A stretch of 64,000 nucleotides of DNA from Cyrtodaria siliqua. Its lineage: Eukaryota > Mollusca > Bivalvia > Adapedonta > Hiatellidae. The position numbers and the translations under genes were made by a program. The notes under the pieces were generated by a model. It was given only the letters and a program-made list of their open reading frames with translations. It searched no databases and was not told where the DNA came from. This document shows, one piece after another, positions 31,995 through 43,844 of this stretch; the stretch's first letter is position 1, and every line of letters begins with the position of its first letter. Location: contig JAWPHD010000005.1 in assembly GCA_037043455.1 (NCBI GenBank), forward strand, positions 310,001 to 374,000, given 5' to 3'.

Positions 31995-32760
31995 GTTTGT
32001 TTTGTGCGTGTCAAGAAATTCCGTTTAAAATGACGACAGAACAAAGGAGCGACAACAAAATACAAGACGAAATATCGTCACACGAAATAACAAAAACACC
32101 ACTTTTTTATATCGTTGCCTTTCCATAGTGTGTTTGTCGTTATTTCATCTTTCATCTTTTCTCTTTCAAACTGTCGTCTTTTGGTTCTGTTGTGCGTTCG
32201 TTGTTATCTTTTCATGATGAACCTGACATTGTTTTGGTCGGTCGAGTTTTTGTTCTGTCATTTGATCGTCGTTTCGCCTTCCGGTTTACATTCACGTTAC
32301 GGCTAGTGGTAAGGTTACGGGGAAAAAACGACATAACGCCACACGTACGAATGAAAGGTTGACATTTACGCTACGGTTATGGCGAAAAGACGAAGTAACG
32401 CCACACGAACGAATGAAAAATTGACATTCACGTTACGGTGAGGGCGAAAAGACGACATAACGTCGCACAAACGAATGACAGGTTGGCATTCTCGTTACGT
32501 TTAGGGTGAAAAGACGACGTAACGCCACAGAAACAAATGAAAGGTTGACGTTCTCGTTACGGTTAGGTCGAAAAGACGACATAACCCCACTAGAACTAAA
32601 GAAAGGTTGACATATTAATTAAAATAGCATTTCTTCAGCCATTCATTTCATTTTTGTATTCTGTCGCAATGCGGTCTTCAAGTTAAATGTGTCATCTGTT
32701 CGTTCTATCTTTCTGCCTTCTTTTTGTTCTGTCGTCGTGTCGTCTTTCACGGAGAAATAA
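31995..32760. mobile_element. Repeat element with inverted ends and 62-bp array
   Basis: The left side (ACGACAGAACAAAGGAGCGA near 32031) mirrors the right side (TTTTTGTTCTGTCGTCG near 32722). Between them GTCG/CGTT-type motifs change orientation: TTCTGTTGTGCGTTCGTTGT near 32185, against CACGAACGAATGA in the array. It looks like a non-autonomous element whose interior has expanded. The 63-codon frame at 32115-32306 is part of it. Confidence 0.45.
32287..32612. repeat. 62-bp tandem array, ~5 units
   Basis: The unit has CGTTACGGTTAGGGCGAAAA, GACGACATAACGCC and CGAATGAAAGGTTGAC. The ACNTAACGCC mark occurs at about 32330, 32391, 32453, 32516 and 32578. Units differ by 10-20%. Confidence 0.8.
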
Positions 32761-33825
32761 GGAAAAGTTGAAATCAGACATCAGCCACCATACCTGGTAG
32801 TGTATGATTTGTTGGTAGAGTATGGTACATCAAACTAGTATAATTAATTGAACATGTTGAAGGTTGTCTTGTTACAGAACATATGACAACAGTTCACCAA
32901 AATAAAAAAGAGCCAACTTCATATGATATACATTACTATATTCTCAAATATCGTTTAAATGTATTTCATTATTTCAAGAAAGAGTTTGCAAAATCACTGA
33001 AAAGCAGGGCGTATCGGATACATATGTAATTGTACATAACATACAGTTATTTAAACGTGATAATGCATTTGCGTGGCTGTCCTTGGTTCTGAAATGTGTA
33101 GATGTGCATACAGTGCAACTTGAAGACAAAGTCTTCAGTTACTGACAACAATGTCACACATAAATATAGAAATGTATCACCATTTTTAAATCAGATTGCA
33201 CTATTTTAAACACCTTTATATATAGTAGCCTACAAAAGTATTTACGCGAAATCATGCTTGGTTTATATTTGGATATGTTTTTTTGTAACTTTTTGTTTTT
33301 TTCTATTCCTAATTGTTATTGTTGAGTTCTACATATATAATGCATTTAGTGAATATATTATCGCGTTATGTTTTCTTTTCTTAATGTACAATCTGGAAAT
33401 ATTATACTTAACGCCATTAAAAGCGAAAGCCCCTTTCATTCTGTGTTTATTTTTAATTAAAATGTCTCCAAGATCGATTGCATAATTCCGATTTTACTTC
33501 TTTCAATACGTGCATTTGATCGGTCTCCATATTTATAGGGAATGTGGATAATTTCTAACATGTACAATAACACTACAATATATTTGTATATGTTTATTAA
33601 ATAAAGAAACAATATTTGTGTATGAGTTTTGATATGTTACTGCCAATCACTGCCATATTGCATGATCACAATGTATCTGCCTTCAATTTATGTTAATATC
33701 ACAATTGTTATAGTTCGTGTTGGCGTCCGTGTCTGGGTCCAAATTCGGTTACATTTTCGCCTAGTTATACTTGATTGTTATGGGTTTTGTTGGATACCTT
33801 TTGTTCGGAAATTAATCGTGCATCT
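32761..33825. other. No recognisable feature
   Basis: AT-rich. Frames of 75 codons (33258-33485) and 109 codons (33629-33958) are Phe/Ile/Val-rich; the second runs into the 55-bp array. Neither is a supported gene. Confidence 0.4.
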
Positions 33826-34207
33826 GTTTTGTCGATTTCACGTTTTAATCGTAAATCTGGTGCGTTTAATCTCAGTAGAACACGTGTCGATTCCGCATTT
33901 TAATCGTACATCTGGTGCGTTTAATCTCAGTAGAACAAGTGTCGATTCCGCATTTTAATCGTACATCTGGTGCGCTTAATCTCAGTAGAACCAGTGTCGA
34001 TTCCACGTTTTAATCGTACATCTGGTGCGTTTAATCTCAGTAGAACCAGTGTCGATTTCCGTTTTAATCGTACATCTGGTGCGCTTAATCTCAGTAGAAC
34101 CAGTGTCGATTCCACGTTTTAATCGTACATCTGGTGCGTTTAATCTCAGTAGAACCAGTGTCGATTCCCGTTTTAATCGTACATCTGGTGCGCTTAATCT
34201 CAGTAGA
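33826..34207. repeat. ~55-bp tandem array, 7 units
   Basis: The unit carries TTTTAATCGTACATCTGGTG, CGTTTAATCTCAGTAGAAC and CAGTGTCGATTCC. The GTCGATT mark repeats seven times from 33832 to 34160 at 54-55 bases. Alternating units share variants (CGCTTAAT against CGTTTAAT from 33975), hinting at a two-unit higher-order pattern. Frames on both strands here are shadows. Confidence 0.85.
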
Positions 34208-34300
34208 TTCCACGTTAAACTCAAACCTGACATTGACAATGGTTTCATTTATGTAAACGTCGTTAATACCATGTTATTCTAGCTATTTTCGTCTCAAAGC

Positions 34301-34309
34301 TATATATAG
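34301..34309 (+). promoter_or_regulatory. Candidate TATA box
   Basis: TATATATAG stands in a region that turns GC-richer downstream and lies ~100 bases before the 40-codon ORF at 34408. No initiator can be fixed. Confidence 0.25.
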
Positions 34310-34407
34310 CTGAGTCATTCTGGTACAGTTGAGAGTCCGGCACTAATACTTCACTTCCGCGAATTCACTTTGTGCTACACTGCTCCTATGCACGCCCCTC
34401 ATTAGCT

Positions 34408-34530
34408 ATGGCTATTCGTCCCGATACCATACTTCCGGTGACGTATTCCCACGCAACCCCAACTCGCACGACCTTTTCCGGCGATGACTCCAATCCCGGT
34501 ATTCCACATCCGGAGACGTTATCTGCTTAA
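34408..34530 (+). CDS. Candidate 40-codon ORF, unrecognised
   Basis: An ATG frame of 40 codons (starts MAIRPDTILPV, ends PHPETLSA) lies in a local GC-rich patch (34370-34690) after a TATA-like box. The DNA has an imperfect internal duplication: ATACCATACTTCCGGTGACG against GGTATTCCACATCCGGAGACG-like sequence. Longer overlapping + frames (34484-34744 and 34533-34766) run through the same patch. It may be a first exon, a small peptide gene or part of an unrecognised repeat; nothing proves translation. Confidence 0.2.
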   Translation: MAIRPDTILPVTYSHATPTRTTFSGDDSNPGIPHPETLSA

Positions 34531-35159
34531 CTGTGCCCTCTTGCCTAGCGTCCCTGTGGCTACCACCAGGTCTGTCGCCCAAATACCGAATGAGACGGTT
34601 CCCGCGTCCTATGACGGCGTACCCCACCTACGACCCCGTAGTCCACACTCCCGACAATACACTCTACCTGCGCTCCTGGCGTCTACACGGCTACAAAATA
34701 TATACTCAGTCTTACAATGTTATCACAACATGTTTCTACAATAGCACTAAGGTTAAACTTACCTAATAACTTTCTTTGAATTAACATGATTATGCTAAAC
34801 TTTAACAAAACATGTAATACAATTACAGATGTAATTTAACGACAATAAAATCTCACAATTCTAGATGTAACTCAAAACTTACAACATGATAATTCAACCA
34901 TGAACATTATAATTAATTTTTCAAGCATAGACAACTTGACTAAATGAATAACTTGTTTTACATCCAGCTAACACATTATAGGCTATAATGGTACAGTGAC
35001 TTCAGAGGGATTGAAATATAAATACAATAAACAACCTCAGTGAAATTTACACTGCACAATAAACCATACACTTCATGCAATGAAATAATGACAGTTAGAA
35101 ACCTCCGTAGAAAAAGTACATACAATTTGAATCGCGTATTTCATTTACTATCACAGAAT
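34531..35159. other. GC-rich patch, then AT-rich DNA
   Basis: 34531-34690 continues the GC-rich patch with two overlapping + frames of 77-86 codons without motifs. 34760-35159 is AT-rich with nothing recognised. Confidence 0.35.
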
Positions 35160-37104
35160 GATTTGATTTAAACATATTTTATTGCCATATATGTACAAGT
35201 ACAATGCAATCGGGTCGGGCCACAAGTGCTACCCACATTAGTTACTGCCCTTCCCTACAATGGAGTTTTAACACATATAATGAATGGCAATTGCTATTAA
35301 CACTTATCAATAAACTGGATTAACTACATGAAATGTACTAGAACATGTTAAGATAATAAGAAAATAGAAATAAAAAATAAAGGAAAAGTAGAAGTGGAAG
35401 AAAGAATAATGCAACACATGTGATATTGCTCGGGTTGATCAGAGAGATACAATCTAATGGCAAACCTAAGTAAATCGATGACTATCTCTAATAAAGTTTT
35501 GAACAGAATTAAAAATCAAACCATTTTCTTATGTTGTAAAATCTAACCTTTCAAACAATAATGTATTTGAGATTAAAGGGTGAACAAACTTGTTGACTGG
35601 AAGAGTTCGATCCTCTCAACATTGAATTGCATACATTCAAAGAAGAAATGATTTTCATCGTCATTACCCCTGACCGCAATTGCATTGAGGCGATTCGCGT
35701 AAATGATTTTGAAAAAAGGTCATTATTGAGATTACTACATGAATATCTTATCCTAGCATGCATAACAGAATAAAAACGTACACCAGATAAGTAAAAACTA
35801 GGAACATTTGAATTAGTAAACATTATTCGCATAAGCTGACCTTTGGCTATGTTTAATGAACCTGCATTTCTAATATCTAAAGGTAAATCATTCCCGAGTT
35901 TTATAGCTGATGGAATAAATGAATTCATAAAAATAGATGTCTGCGAGAAGTTTTCTGCGTTCCTAAGTGAGTTTCTTCCGCTACCGTTCTTGGCAGTAGA
36001 TTTGCCAGGAATTCAGGCACTTTTCCGTTTTTTATCTTATATACAACAGAAAGTTTTTGGAACTTACGCCGTCCTGATAACGTTAGCCACCCTATTTCAT
36101 TCATTAAATTAACAATAGATACAGAACGGATAAGACCGGTCACAATACGCGCAGCTTCATATTGTATTTTTTCAAGTTTATTGTTTTCATATTCGCTGCA
36201 GCCATCCCAAACAATAGCAGCATATTCTAAGATTGGACGGACATACGATAAATAATTTTGATTTAATGTCTTACGACTAAGTATAAATTTCAAAAGTCTC
36301 ATAGTTCCAATGATTTTGGAAGCCGAAAGAGAGATATTTTCGATATGCGTATGCCATTTGCCATCATGGCTCAAAGTAAGGCCTAAATGTTTATGGTGTT
36401 CACCAAACGACAACTTATCTAACATAAGATTAGGCCGACGCTGTTCGATGTTTTTTGAAAAAAAAATAATGCTTCAGTTTTACTGGCGTTTAACTGAACT
36501 AACCATGTTTTTGACCAGTTTGAAACAATGTTTAAATCATGGTTTAGAAAACCCTCCATATCATCAATTCTTGAAGTGGATACTGAAAGAGAACTATCAT
36601 CGGCAAACAAACGAGCTATGCTTAACATATTTTCGGATATCTCATTAACATATATTAAAAACAAAAGGGTTCCGAGTACAGGGTCTTGAGGAACGCCCGC
36701 GGTTATGTTTTTGATTTCAGAATACGCGTTTCCAACAAATACTTGTTGCCTTCTATTATCGAGATAACTTTCAATCCAAGAGAGTAATTAACCATGAACT
36801 CCATTTTGCTTAATTTTAAATAAAAGCGCTTTATGCCATACCCTATCAAAAGCTCTAGAGATATCTGAATGTACAATACACGTATATTATTGGCGTCAAA
36901 AGCTTGACAAATATTATAATATATATCGATAAGTTGATAAACTGTCGAATGGACTGTGAGAAAACCAGATTGATTTTTGAAGAAAAAGTTATTAATATGT
37001 AAATGGTTATAAAAAAAACTTATAAACGACCCGTTCAAAAATTTTCCTACGCAACTTATTAGTTTAAAGATTAAGACGGTATTAAGATTATTTAACATAT
37101 CCAT
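35160..37104 (-). pseudogene. LINE relic, RT to 3' end (copy 1)
   Basis: Minus-strand pieces join in order. 37104-36703: RT fingers with LISCVGKFL and KNQSGFLTVHSTVYQLIDIY. 36664-36419: palm with LFADDSSL, the catalytic FADD, then WSKTWLVQLNASKTEALFF. 36425-35925: GLTLSHDGKWHTHIE, YAAIVWDGCSEYENNKLEKI and RRKFQKLSVVYKIKNGK. 35928-35551: IPSAIKLGNDLPLDIRNAGS and MHARIRYSCSNLN. Frameshifts and stops separate all of them. The C-terminal zinc-knuckle-like CG...NHFFFEC survives in a shifted frame near 35670. The 3' UTR runs to 35160, ending in GGCAATAAAATATG and two AAATC units. The endonuclease half is absent. The style is jockey/CR1/L2-like; the clade is uncertain. It shares its 3' end with 58441-59792. 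Confidence 0.85.
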
Positions 37105-38145
37105 ATACCCATTTCATGTGGTTTAAATCAGATTGTATCATTTGTAAAAAACTGAAATAACATATTTTTAAACAAAATGATCACGTATTTTATATGCCAA
37201 CATATACATTTGTTTAATATAACGTTTAAACATAAACGTATTAGACAGCTTCTGAAATAACGCAAAACGCAAAACAAGCGCATTTAAAGCAGAATTGCAT
37301 AGACGAAGAGGAAGAGGAAGACATCACAAACAAACTAGTTGACAAACGTGGTACCGTTTGTTGACAAACGTGGTACATTCATGAAATGGTCAGTGGTAAA
37401 CGGGGATGCTGGGGTTTTAAATTGCTTTTCAGAGCGCTCCAACTCCGACTTTTACCAACTTGTCAACACGAGCCAGTGTCACTACAGTAATCACCGTAAG
37501 ACTAAGAAACTAGAGAAATGCAAAACGTTAGAACTTAAATGCCAACTCAAACTATTCCAATCTGATTTTGTTATTATCAACATTTATTACTGAGAACGAT
37601 GATAATATTGAACAGCAATCATATAGTTTAAATATATCGTCAAAGAATGTCTGATCTTTTTCATCACGGACTAACAATAAAACATAGTGTCAATGTGTTC
37701 GTTGTTAAATTAGATACAAAAACGAAAAAATGCCTGTCAGAAAAAATAGTATTTTGCGGCAAAAACTGAGTAATGTCCATGTTGTCAGGAATAGTTGCTA
37801 ATGATCATTCTGAAAGTGTACCATAAAATCTAAATTATTTTGACAGTATCGTACTTTAAATTGACAAGTGCTAGCTTTATATTATTTCTCCAGACAGGGA
37901 AATGTTGTTGTCCAAAATCATTCAGATTTCTTTACACTTATCTTAAATGTCATGCACTTATGTTAACAAAAAGTTGTAGCATGGTCGGTGACATTTCCTT
38001 TGATGAATGCAAAGCAATAAATTGTTTAATTTAGAGTAACTAAAGGAGCGTGGCTATACCGCACTACAACTACCATATATTGGAATTTAAACTACGGTCA
38101 CTATGACGTCACATTGTTACTAAGTACACCATGCTACAAAAAAGA
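37105..38145. other. No recognisable feature
   Basis: GTTGACAAACGTGGTAC is tandemly duplicated at 37338-37378. Frames of 84 codons (37339-37593) and 64 codons (37840-38034) have no motif. The 5' part of the LINE is not found here. Confidence 0.4.
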
Positions 38146-38230
38146 TAGAGTCTGTCTCAGCTCGTTGGTTATTTAAGCACCTACGCCGATCTCGGTGTTT
38201 AAATAGGCCAACTCGCTGAGACCAGACTCA
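38146..38230. repeat. Hairpin of ~40-base arms
   Basis: GAGTCTGTCTCAGCTCG, TTGG and TTATTTAA-GCACC pair with GGTGT-TTAAATA, CCAA, CTCGCTGAG and ACCAGACTC around a short loop (TACGCCGATCTC). A further GACTCAGCGAGTC hairpin follows at 38224-38238. Probably a foldback element terminus. Confidence 0.6.
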
Positions 38231-39648
38231 GCGAGTCTGTATCAATTACTTGCTGTATCAATCTATTTGTCAGTTCTTGAAAAGCATAAAACTTTTGACA
38301 ATTGTATTTTGACGTGTTTTAAACATGTACTCATTAGGCTACTTTCTTGTGAAATATCACATGTGTCCTCACCATTAGGTCATATTCCATTCGCATCAAT
38401 TCGTATTTCAAGGATCTATTGTCCGGGGCGCTTGTTTCAGTCAAATGTTTTTCCGCAAAAGCTTGAGCAATTTAACTAATACGTATATCAATTATATATC
38501 ATTAGAACTGGTATTTGTCGTAGTAAATAAAAATACCATAGTTTTGAAAATCGTTTGAGAATAAAATATTTTACAGCCCAAATGAATTGTTGATGTTGCT
38601 TTTCCCATGTAAATTCCTTGTTGGTGGGGCAGCAGAAAATTAAGACATTCCGTGTAACTTCAGTTAACCTTCATAGTTTGCAATGAAATTTTCAGGTTAT
38701 TTTAATTCAGGAATATCCAACAATTTAAAAACATTTTCGGATAAAAAAATTAAAAAATAAGTATTCTTTCAAATTGTTCATGCAACAGAATTTTGCATTG
38801 AAAATGACCCATTACATTTGTATTTCTCAACTGATTTTGAAAGTAAGGTATATTTATTTTATATGTCTGTTTCACTGAATATATACAACTGACGTGTAGT
38901 TAGGTATGAATTGTATTTTGTCTGAAAAGACAAAAAAAACTTTGGCTGAAACAAGCGCCCCAAACAATAGGAATACGTGATGCATGCGCTTATTTGTTTG
39001 GCTTTTAAAAATAAAATAAACGTCAGTTATTATCAGATGATTGCAATATAACATACCATTTATCAACCCACTACTGCTGCTTTACGTTAACCTTTAACAA
39101 TTCATGTTGAACATTGCAAATGATTTATTAAATCGTACTATTTTGAACGCGTGCGTTTCATTTTTAGCTCATTGCTCCACTTGTCGGACAGATCATTTTC
39201 ATTTGTTTGTCATTTCACAGTTAAATTACTTGCAGGTGATGTGTCGTGTTTGTCAGGACTATGTCTTCGTATAGGATAGAGACTATGAAGCGAAATCTTC
39301 ACCATTAAGAAACCGAAAGGGAGGGAGCGTGGAGATGGCGTTTTGTGCATTTCAAAATATGCGTATTGTAAATGATTACAGTCATGTTGAATTTACATGT
39401 AAGAATGGGTGTTTTTTTCGTAGTTAGAAAGATTTTTCTAGAGTCAAGGGTGGATAATTCACAGCATTATTGTTTATATCTTTACAATAACATATACGTG
39501 TATCGTTTCCTAATTTCGCTGGAGGTGGATTTTATTGTTAGAGTTTTCCTTTTGATGGGATGTACTTTTATTTACACTGTATTTTAAATTTGAGCGCTGA
39601 AGACATAGCGAGGTTATGTACACTCAAAATCAAGTTAACTAACCAGTA
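38231..39648. other. No recognisable feature
   Basis: AT-rich. Small frames (38267-38479, 38872-39066 minus, 39372-39587) have no family motifs. Confidence 0.4.
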
Positions 39649-39830
39649 GGCCTTATTGCCTACTGACCTTTGCAAGTCGGTAACCCTGTCTTCACCACTC
39701 TTTCAGTTTTGTATTGTATTTTTCATTGTATAGTTAATTCGCTCTTTGTTTGTAGTACAGTGCGCATCTACGGTGCTCTTGCGTTTGGGTGTTGTGATTT
39801 CTATATGACAACTTTTCTCAATTTCTATTT
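39649..39830 (+). repeat. R2-related long copy, plus strand
   Basis: GGCCTTATTGCCTACTGACC, AAGTCGGTAACCCT and GTTTGGGTGTTGTGATTTCT match the complement of 25830-25971. The 62-codon frame at 39670-39858 is its translation. Confidence 0.6.
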
Positions 39831-40054
39831 AAGTGAACGAGTGTTGTGGAATTTGTGACTGACCTCCACCACAGGTATATAATTATGGTTTGCACTGTGT
39901 TCAAATTGCTGAATTTCATCAATCTGACACGTTAACCTTATGGTCTGTTGATCACGTGAACAACGATTCGATAATGTGTATAGTAAAATGGACCATGCAC
40001 ACAAATATCAAAATCAAAAATCTTTAAAACCTTGTAATATTTAGCGTGTATGTC
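39831..40054. other. No recognisable feature
   Basis: Nothing supported. Confidence 0.4.
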
Positions 40055-40166
40055 TACTCAGGAGTATCCCCACCCAGCCCAGGATAATTACCGTAGGGGC
40101 ACCTAGGGTCTTCCTCAATAATGGAAGCTGGAAAGTCGCCGTATGGCCTTAGTTGTTGGTGCGACT
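40055..40166 (+). mobile_element. R8: MetaSINE-like SINE fragment
   Basis: GGGGCACCTAGGGTCTTCC, GGAAGCTGGAAAGTCGCC and GTATGGCCTTAG, with GTTGGTGCGAC at the 3' side, give the central core and part of the tail seen in R8 at 30055. The tRNA-like head is not recognisable. Confidence 0.6.
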
Positions 40167-40467
40167 ATAAAAATAAATTCCATTTAATTCCATAAAAAGG
40201 AGTGTGCACTTTCATTGACGATATGTCGAAATAAAAGCATATTATTGATACTGATACCATATATGTCACACACTTTAAATAGTATAGCAAATAAACATTC
40301 AATACATGTTTGAACTGGGAATGGATGCATACAATGTTTATTAACACACATTTAAAAGCGTTTTTATAAAAAAAAATGCAACTTGGGGATCATTAGGAAA
40401 GTTTATGTTCGCACGTATGACTTTAAACATAGCTGCGTATATAAATTAAACCCTTATCCTCTATATA
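40167..40467. other. No recognisable feature
   Basis: AT-rich flank before the array. Confidence 0.4.
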
Positions 40468-41434
40468 TACACCATATCACGCTATCTCAGATGAAACGTT
40501 TATAAACATGATTCACACACTACTTTCCGTTACTCAAGAATGTCACGTCCATAATCATGATACACACACCATATTACGCTATATCAGATAAAACGTCTAT
40601 AAACATGATACACACACCAATTTCCATTACTCAAGAATGTCACGTCCATAATCATGATACACACACCATATCACGCTATCTCAGATGAAACGTCTATAAA
40701 CATGATAAACACACCACTTTCCATTACTCAAGAATGTCACGTACATAATCATGATACACACACCATATCACGCTATCTCAGATGAAACGTCTATAAACAT
40801 GATTCACACACCACTTTCCATTACTCAAGAATGTCACGTACATAATCATGATACACACACCATATCACGCTATCTCAGATGAAACGTCTATAAACATGAT
40901 AAACACACCACTTTCCATTACTCAAGAATGTCACGTACATAATCATGATACACACACCATATCACGCTATCTCAGATGAAACGTCTATAAACATGATACA
41001 CACACCACTTTCCATTACTCAAGAATGTCACGTCCATAATCATGATACACACACCATATCACGCTATCTCAGATGAAACGTCTATAAACATGATTCACAC
41101 ACCACTTTCCATTACTCAAGAATGTCACGTCCATAATCATGATACACACACCATATCACGCTATCTCAGATGAAACGTCTATAAACATGATTCACACACC
41201 ACTTTCCATTACTCAAGAATGTCACGTCCATAATCATGATACACACACCATATCACGCTATCTCAGATGAAACGTCTATAAACATGATTCACACACCACT
41301 TTTCATTATTCAAGAATGTCACGTCCATAATCATGATACACACACCATATCACGCTATCTCAGATGAAACGTCTAAAAACATGATACACACACCACTTTC
41401 CAATACTCAAGAATGTCACGTCCATAATCATGAT
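40468..41434. repeat. ~97-bp dimeric tandem array, ~10 units
   Basis: Each unit is two diverged halves. One is CACGCTATCTCAGATGAAAC, then GTCTATAAACATGAT and CACACACCA. The other is TTTCCATTACTCAAGAATGT, then CACGTCCATAATCATGATAC and ACACACCA. The halves share ACGTC.ATAA.CATGAT.CA and CACACCA, so a ~48-bp ancestral monomer became a dimer which then amplified. Units are highly alike (a few substitutions each), implying recent spread or homogenisation. No open frame spans it. Confidence 0.9.
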
Positions 41435-42542
41435 AATCAAACGATATCATTTATCTCCCGATGTCCGGCCTTTGATTAGATATCTCTTCACCGCTGATAT
41501 CACATCTATATTCAAATGACACCCGCTCTACGATAGGGATATAAGCAAACGTATTAGCCTAACCCCTCATGCCATGCCTCAAAATATCATGTCATTACGT
41601 TTTCACCCATGTTTTGATGTCTCAATCACATAGTTTCCCGTTTCCCTTAAGGTCATGTGTTTAATAAGACAACGACATTTTATTACTGATATCCTATCTC
41701 AAATCAAACCAGCTCTCTGATCATGTCACGGTCTAATATATCATGTAACGGCTCAATTCTAACGAAATAATTGTTTTCCAGATGAGAAACACTTTCACAT
41801 TATAAAGCACACTTAATTGTGACAATGTTAATCAATAGCTTCCAAACATTTTTTATTTTTATCACCATAACATAAAGTAAATAAGTCAAAGGTAATTGAT
41901 TTTTTTTTCAAACATGAAACATCATCGAAACATTCCATGAGACTCCTGAAAACACACACATTTAAATCAGATATGAAATTGTATTTAAGCACGATTAGTA
42001 CTGGCCTGATGTAGCCTGTACCGAAGGTGTGAACAACCGCATCAGAGAGGATAATCGCAGTATCTGGAACAGCTGCAGAACTATTGCACTGTATTTGACC
42101 AATACAGGGTACTGCGGAATTATGGGGATAGTTTATATATTATGATATTTATTTCATTAGTCAGTTCTCCACATTGTCTGTTTTAAATTATATGCAGTAT
42201 ATCGTTTGTGTTATTGAATCATATATAAACGTATAGTACACATAATCTTCATCTAAGTAATGACTAAGTAACTAACGTCCCTTGTTGAATGAACTCTAGT
42301 CATCCCTGGTGTAAACAGTTATATTATGCATTGCTGCACCTTTTGATAATCGTATTATCATTTGTTAATAAGCCTGTTGAATCACTGAGAAGTATTATAT
42401 TTGCATGGAAAAAACAAGTATTGTTATGCAAAGACAAATTAGTCACAAAGAAATAATCACGTGCGATATACATCATTGACACGTTACTAAAAATACGATA
42501 ATTTATTCTAAATCGCGTTTTATCCAGCACATAATATACATC
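41435..42542. other. No recognisable feature
   Basis: The first ~350 bases keep a faint echo of the array vocabulary (GATATCA, ATCTC, TCACG). Otherwise AT-rich; the 68-codon minus frame at 42324-42530 is not recognised. Confidence 0.35.
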
Positions 42543-42940
42543 AAGTATTTTAATATTATCTTCACTTCCCTTTTAACTCACTTCGTCAGTATTTTCAACG
42601 TCATCGAATATATTCAAAGACTCGTTCCAACATATAGTGAAAAGTTTAAATTGTGTAGCATCTGTCGCTATTGATGGGGTTCGATCTAAACCTACCCAGT
42701 GAGTGCGTTCAAGGTTCACCCATCGGTTACACAATATGCATCAATATGCATCAAGTATTTTAATATTATCTTCACTTCCTTTTTAACTCACTTCGTCAAT
42801 ATTTTCAACGTCATCGCATATATTCAAAGACTCGTTCCCTCATATAATGAACAGTTTAAATTTAGTAGCATCTGTCGCTATTGATGGGGTTCGATCTAAA
42901 CCTACCCAGTGGGTGCGTTCAGGGTTCTCCCATCGGTTAG
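42543..42940 (+). repeat. 210-bp tandem duplication
   Basis: 42543-42752 and 42753-42940 match from AAGTATTTTAATATTATCTT through TAGCATCTGTCGCTATTGAT and GGGGTTCGATCTAAACC to CCATCGGTTA. The first unit ends with only the outer ~30 bases of the R7 left TIR, the second runs into a complete R7. So the duplication occurred after R7 had inserted. Confidence 0.85.
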
Positions 42941-43137
42941 CGAAAGCACTCTCGGTAACCATCGGCTACCATCGGTCACCGTCGTTAGCCGTTGGTTCAC
43001 CGATAGGTATAACGTTGGTAACCAATCTACATGAAGTAGTATCGGTGTCCTCGTTGGTACCACATGTTACCCTCGGTGGCCATTGAAAACCCAACGTTAA
43101 CCAACGTGGTTGCCGATGGGAGAACCATGAACGCACC
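42912..43137. mobile_element. R7 MITE, complete
   Basis: 226 bp with TIRs GGTGCGTTCAGGGTTCTCCC and, complemented from the right end, GGTGCGTTCATGGTTCTCCC, both going on into ATCGG. The interior is rich in GGTNACCATCGG-type motifs of both orientations (42950-43000). The 79-codon frame at 42847-43086 is incidental. A truncated copy is at 30177-30362. No target duplication could be fixed. Confidence 0.8.
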
Positions 43138-43464
43138 TATTATGAAGCAAAACGTTCAACAGAAGGTTAAATTGTTGTTTTTCAAACAAACCTGAATTTT
43201 CCCACGCATGTCACTTTTATAACTTGCACATGATTTTACAAAATACATAAATGTAAGTGAACAATATAATACACTTATACAATATAATACTCTTATTATA
43301 CAATTCATGGATACAAATGTACAAAACGAACAATATTGAAACCCATATAATACAAAACAACAAAAATAAAATGCTTTGCAACATGTTGAAAAGTGATTAT
43401 ACAATACAAATACATTATGTTATAGAATGGACCATACATCGCTTGACATGGAATAATGACAGTT
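43138..43464. other. No recognisable feature
   Basis: AT-rich, with ACAATATAATACNCTTAT repeated at 43261 and 43277. Overlapping frames on both strands are not genes. Confidence 0.4.
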
Positions 43465-43700
43465 AAATAGCATGTCCGCCGCCATATGCATTCCATCTTC
43501 GGGATGATTAAAACTCTGTACTATTGATTTTATGAATATTGAGTTCTGCTCAACCCCGGGCTAGTAGGCGTGAACTGTAGCAAGCTGATTTCACTACCGT
43601 TTTATGTCGTAATCAAACCGAGACTGCAATATTTTGTATTTATCGTGTTCAGCCGTTTCCAAAGGTCCACTCTGATACTCTTTTAAACTGGAATGTTTAA
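43465..43700 (-). mobile_element. R1 transposon fragment, minus strand
   Basis: The complement of 11060-11275: GCATGTCCGCCGCCATATGC, TCTTCGGGATG, GAGTTCTGCTCAACCCCGGG, then AATCAAACCGAGACTGCAAT and CCGTTTCCAAAGGTCC. One end and its subterminal part only. Confidence 0.65.
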
Positions 43701-43844
43701 TACGGGATAAAATCGACACGGCCGGAGCCCGATTATAGATAATTACGTATATAGTCCAATATACAGAAAAAACTCAGTTTTTTCTATAATCTGTGAACGA
43801 TTTTTTCCTTCAAATAATTGAGTTTGTTGGACGCCGCCATCTTT

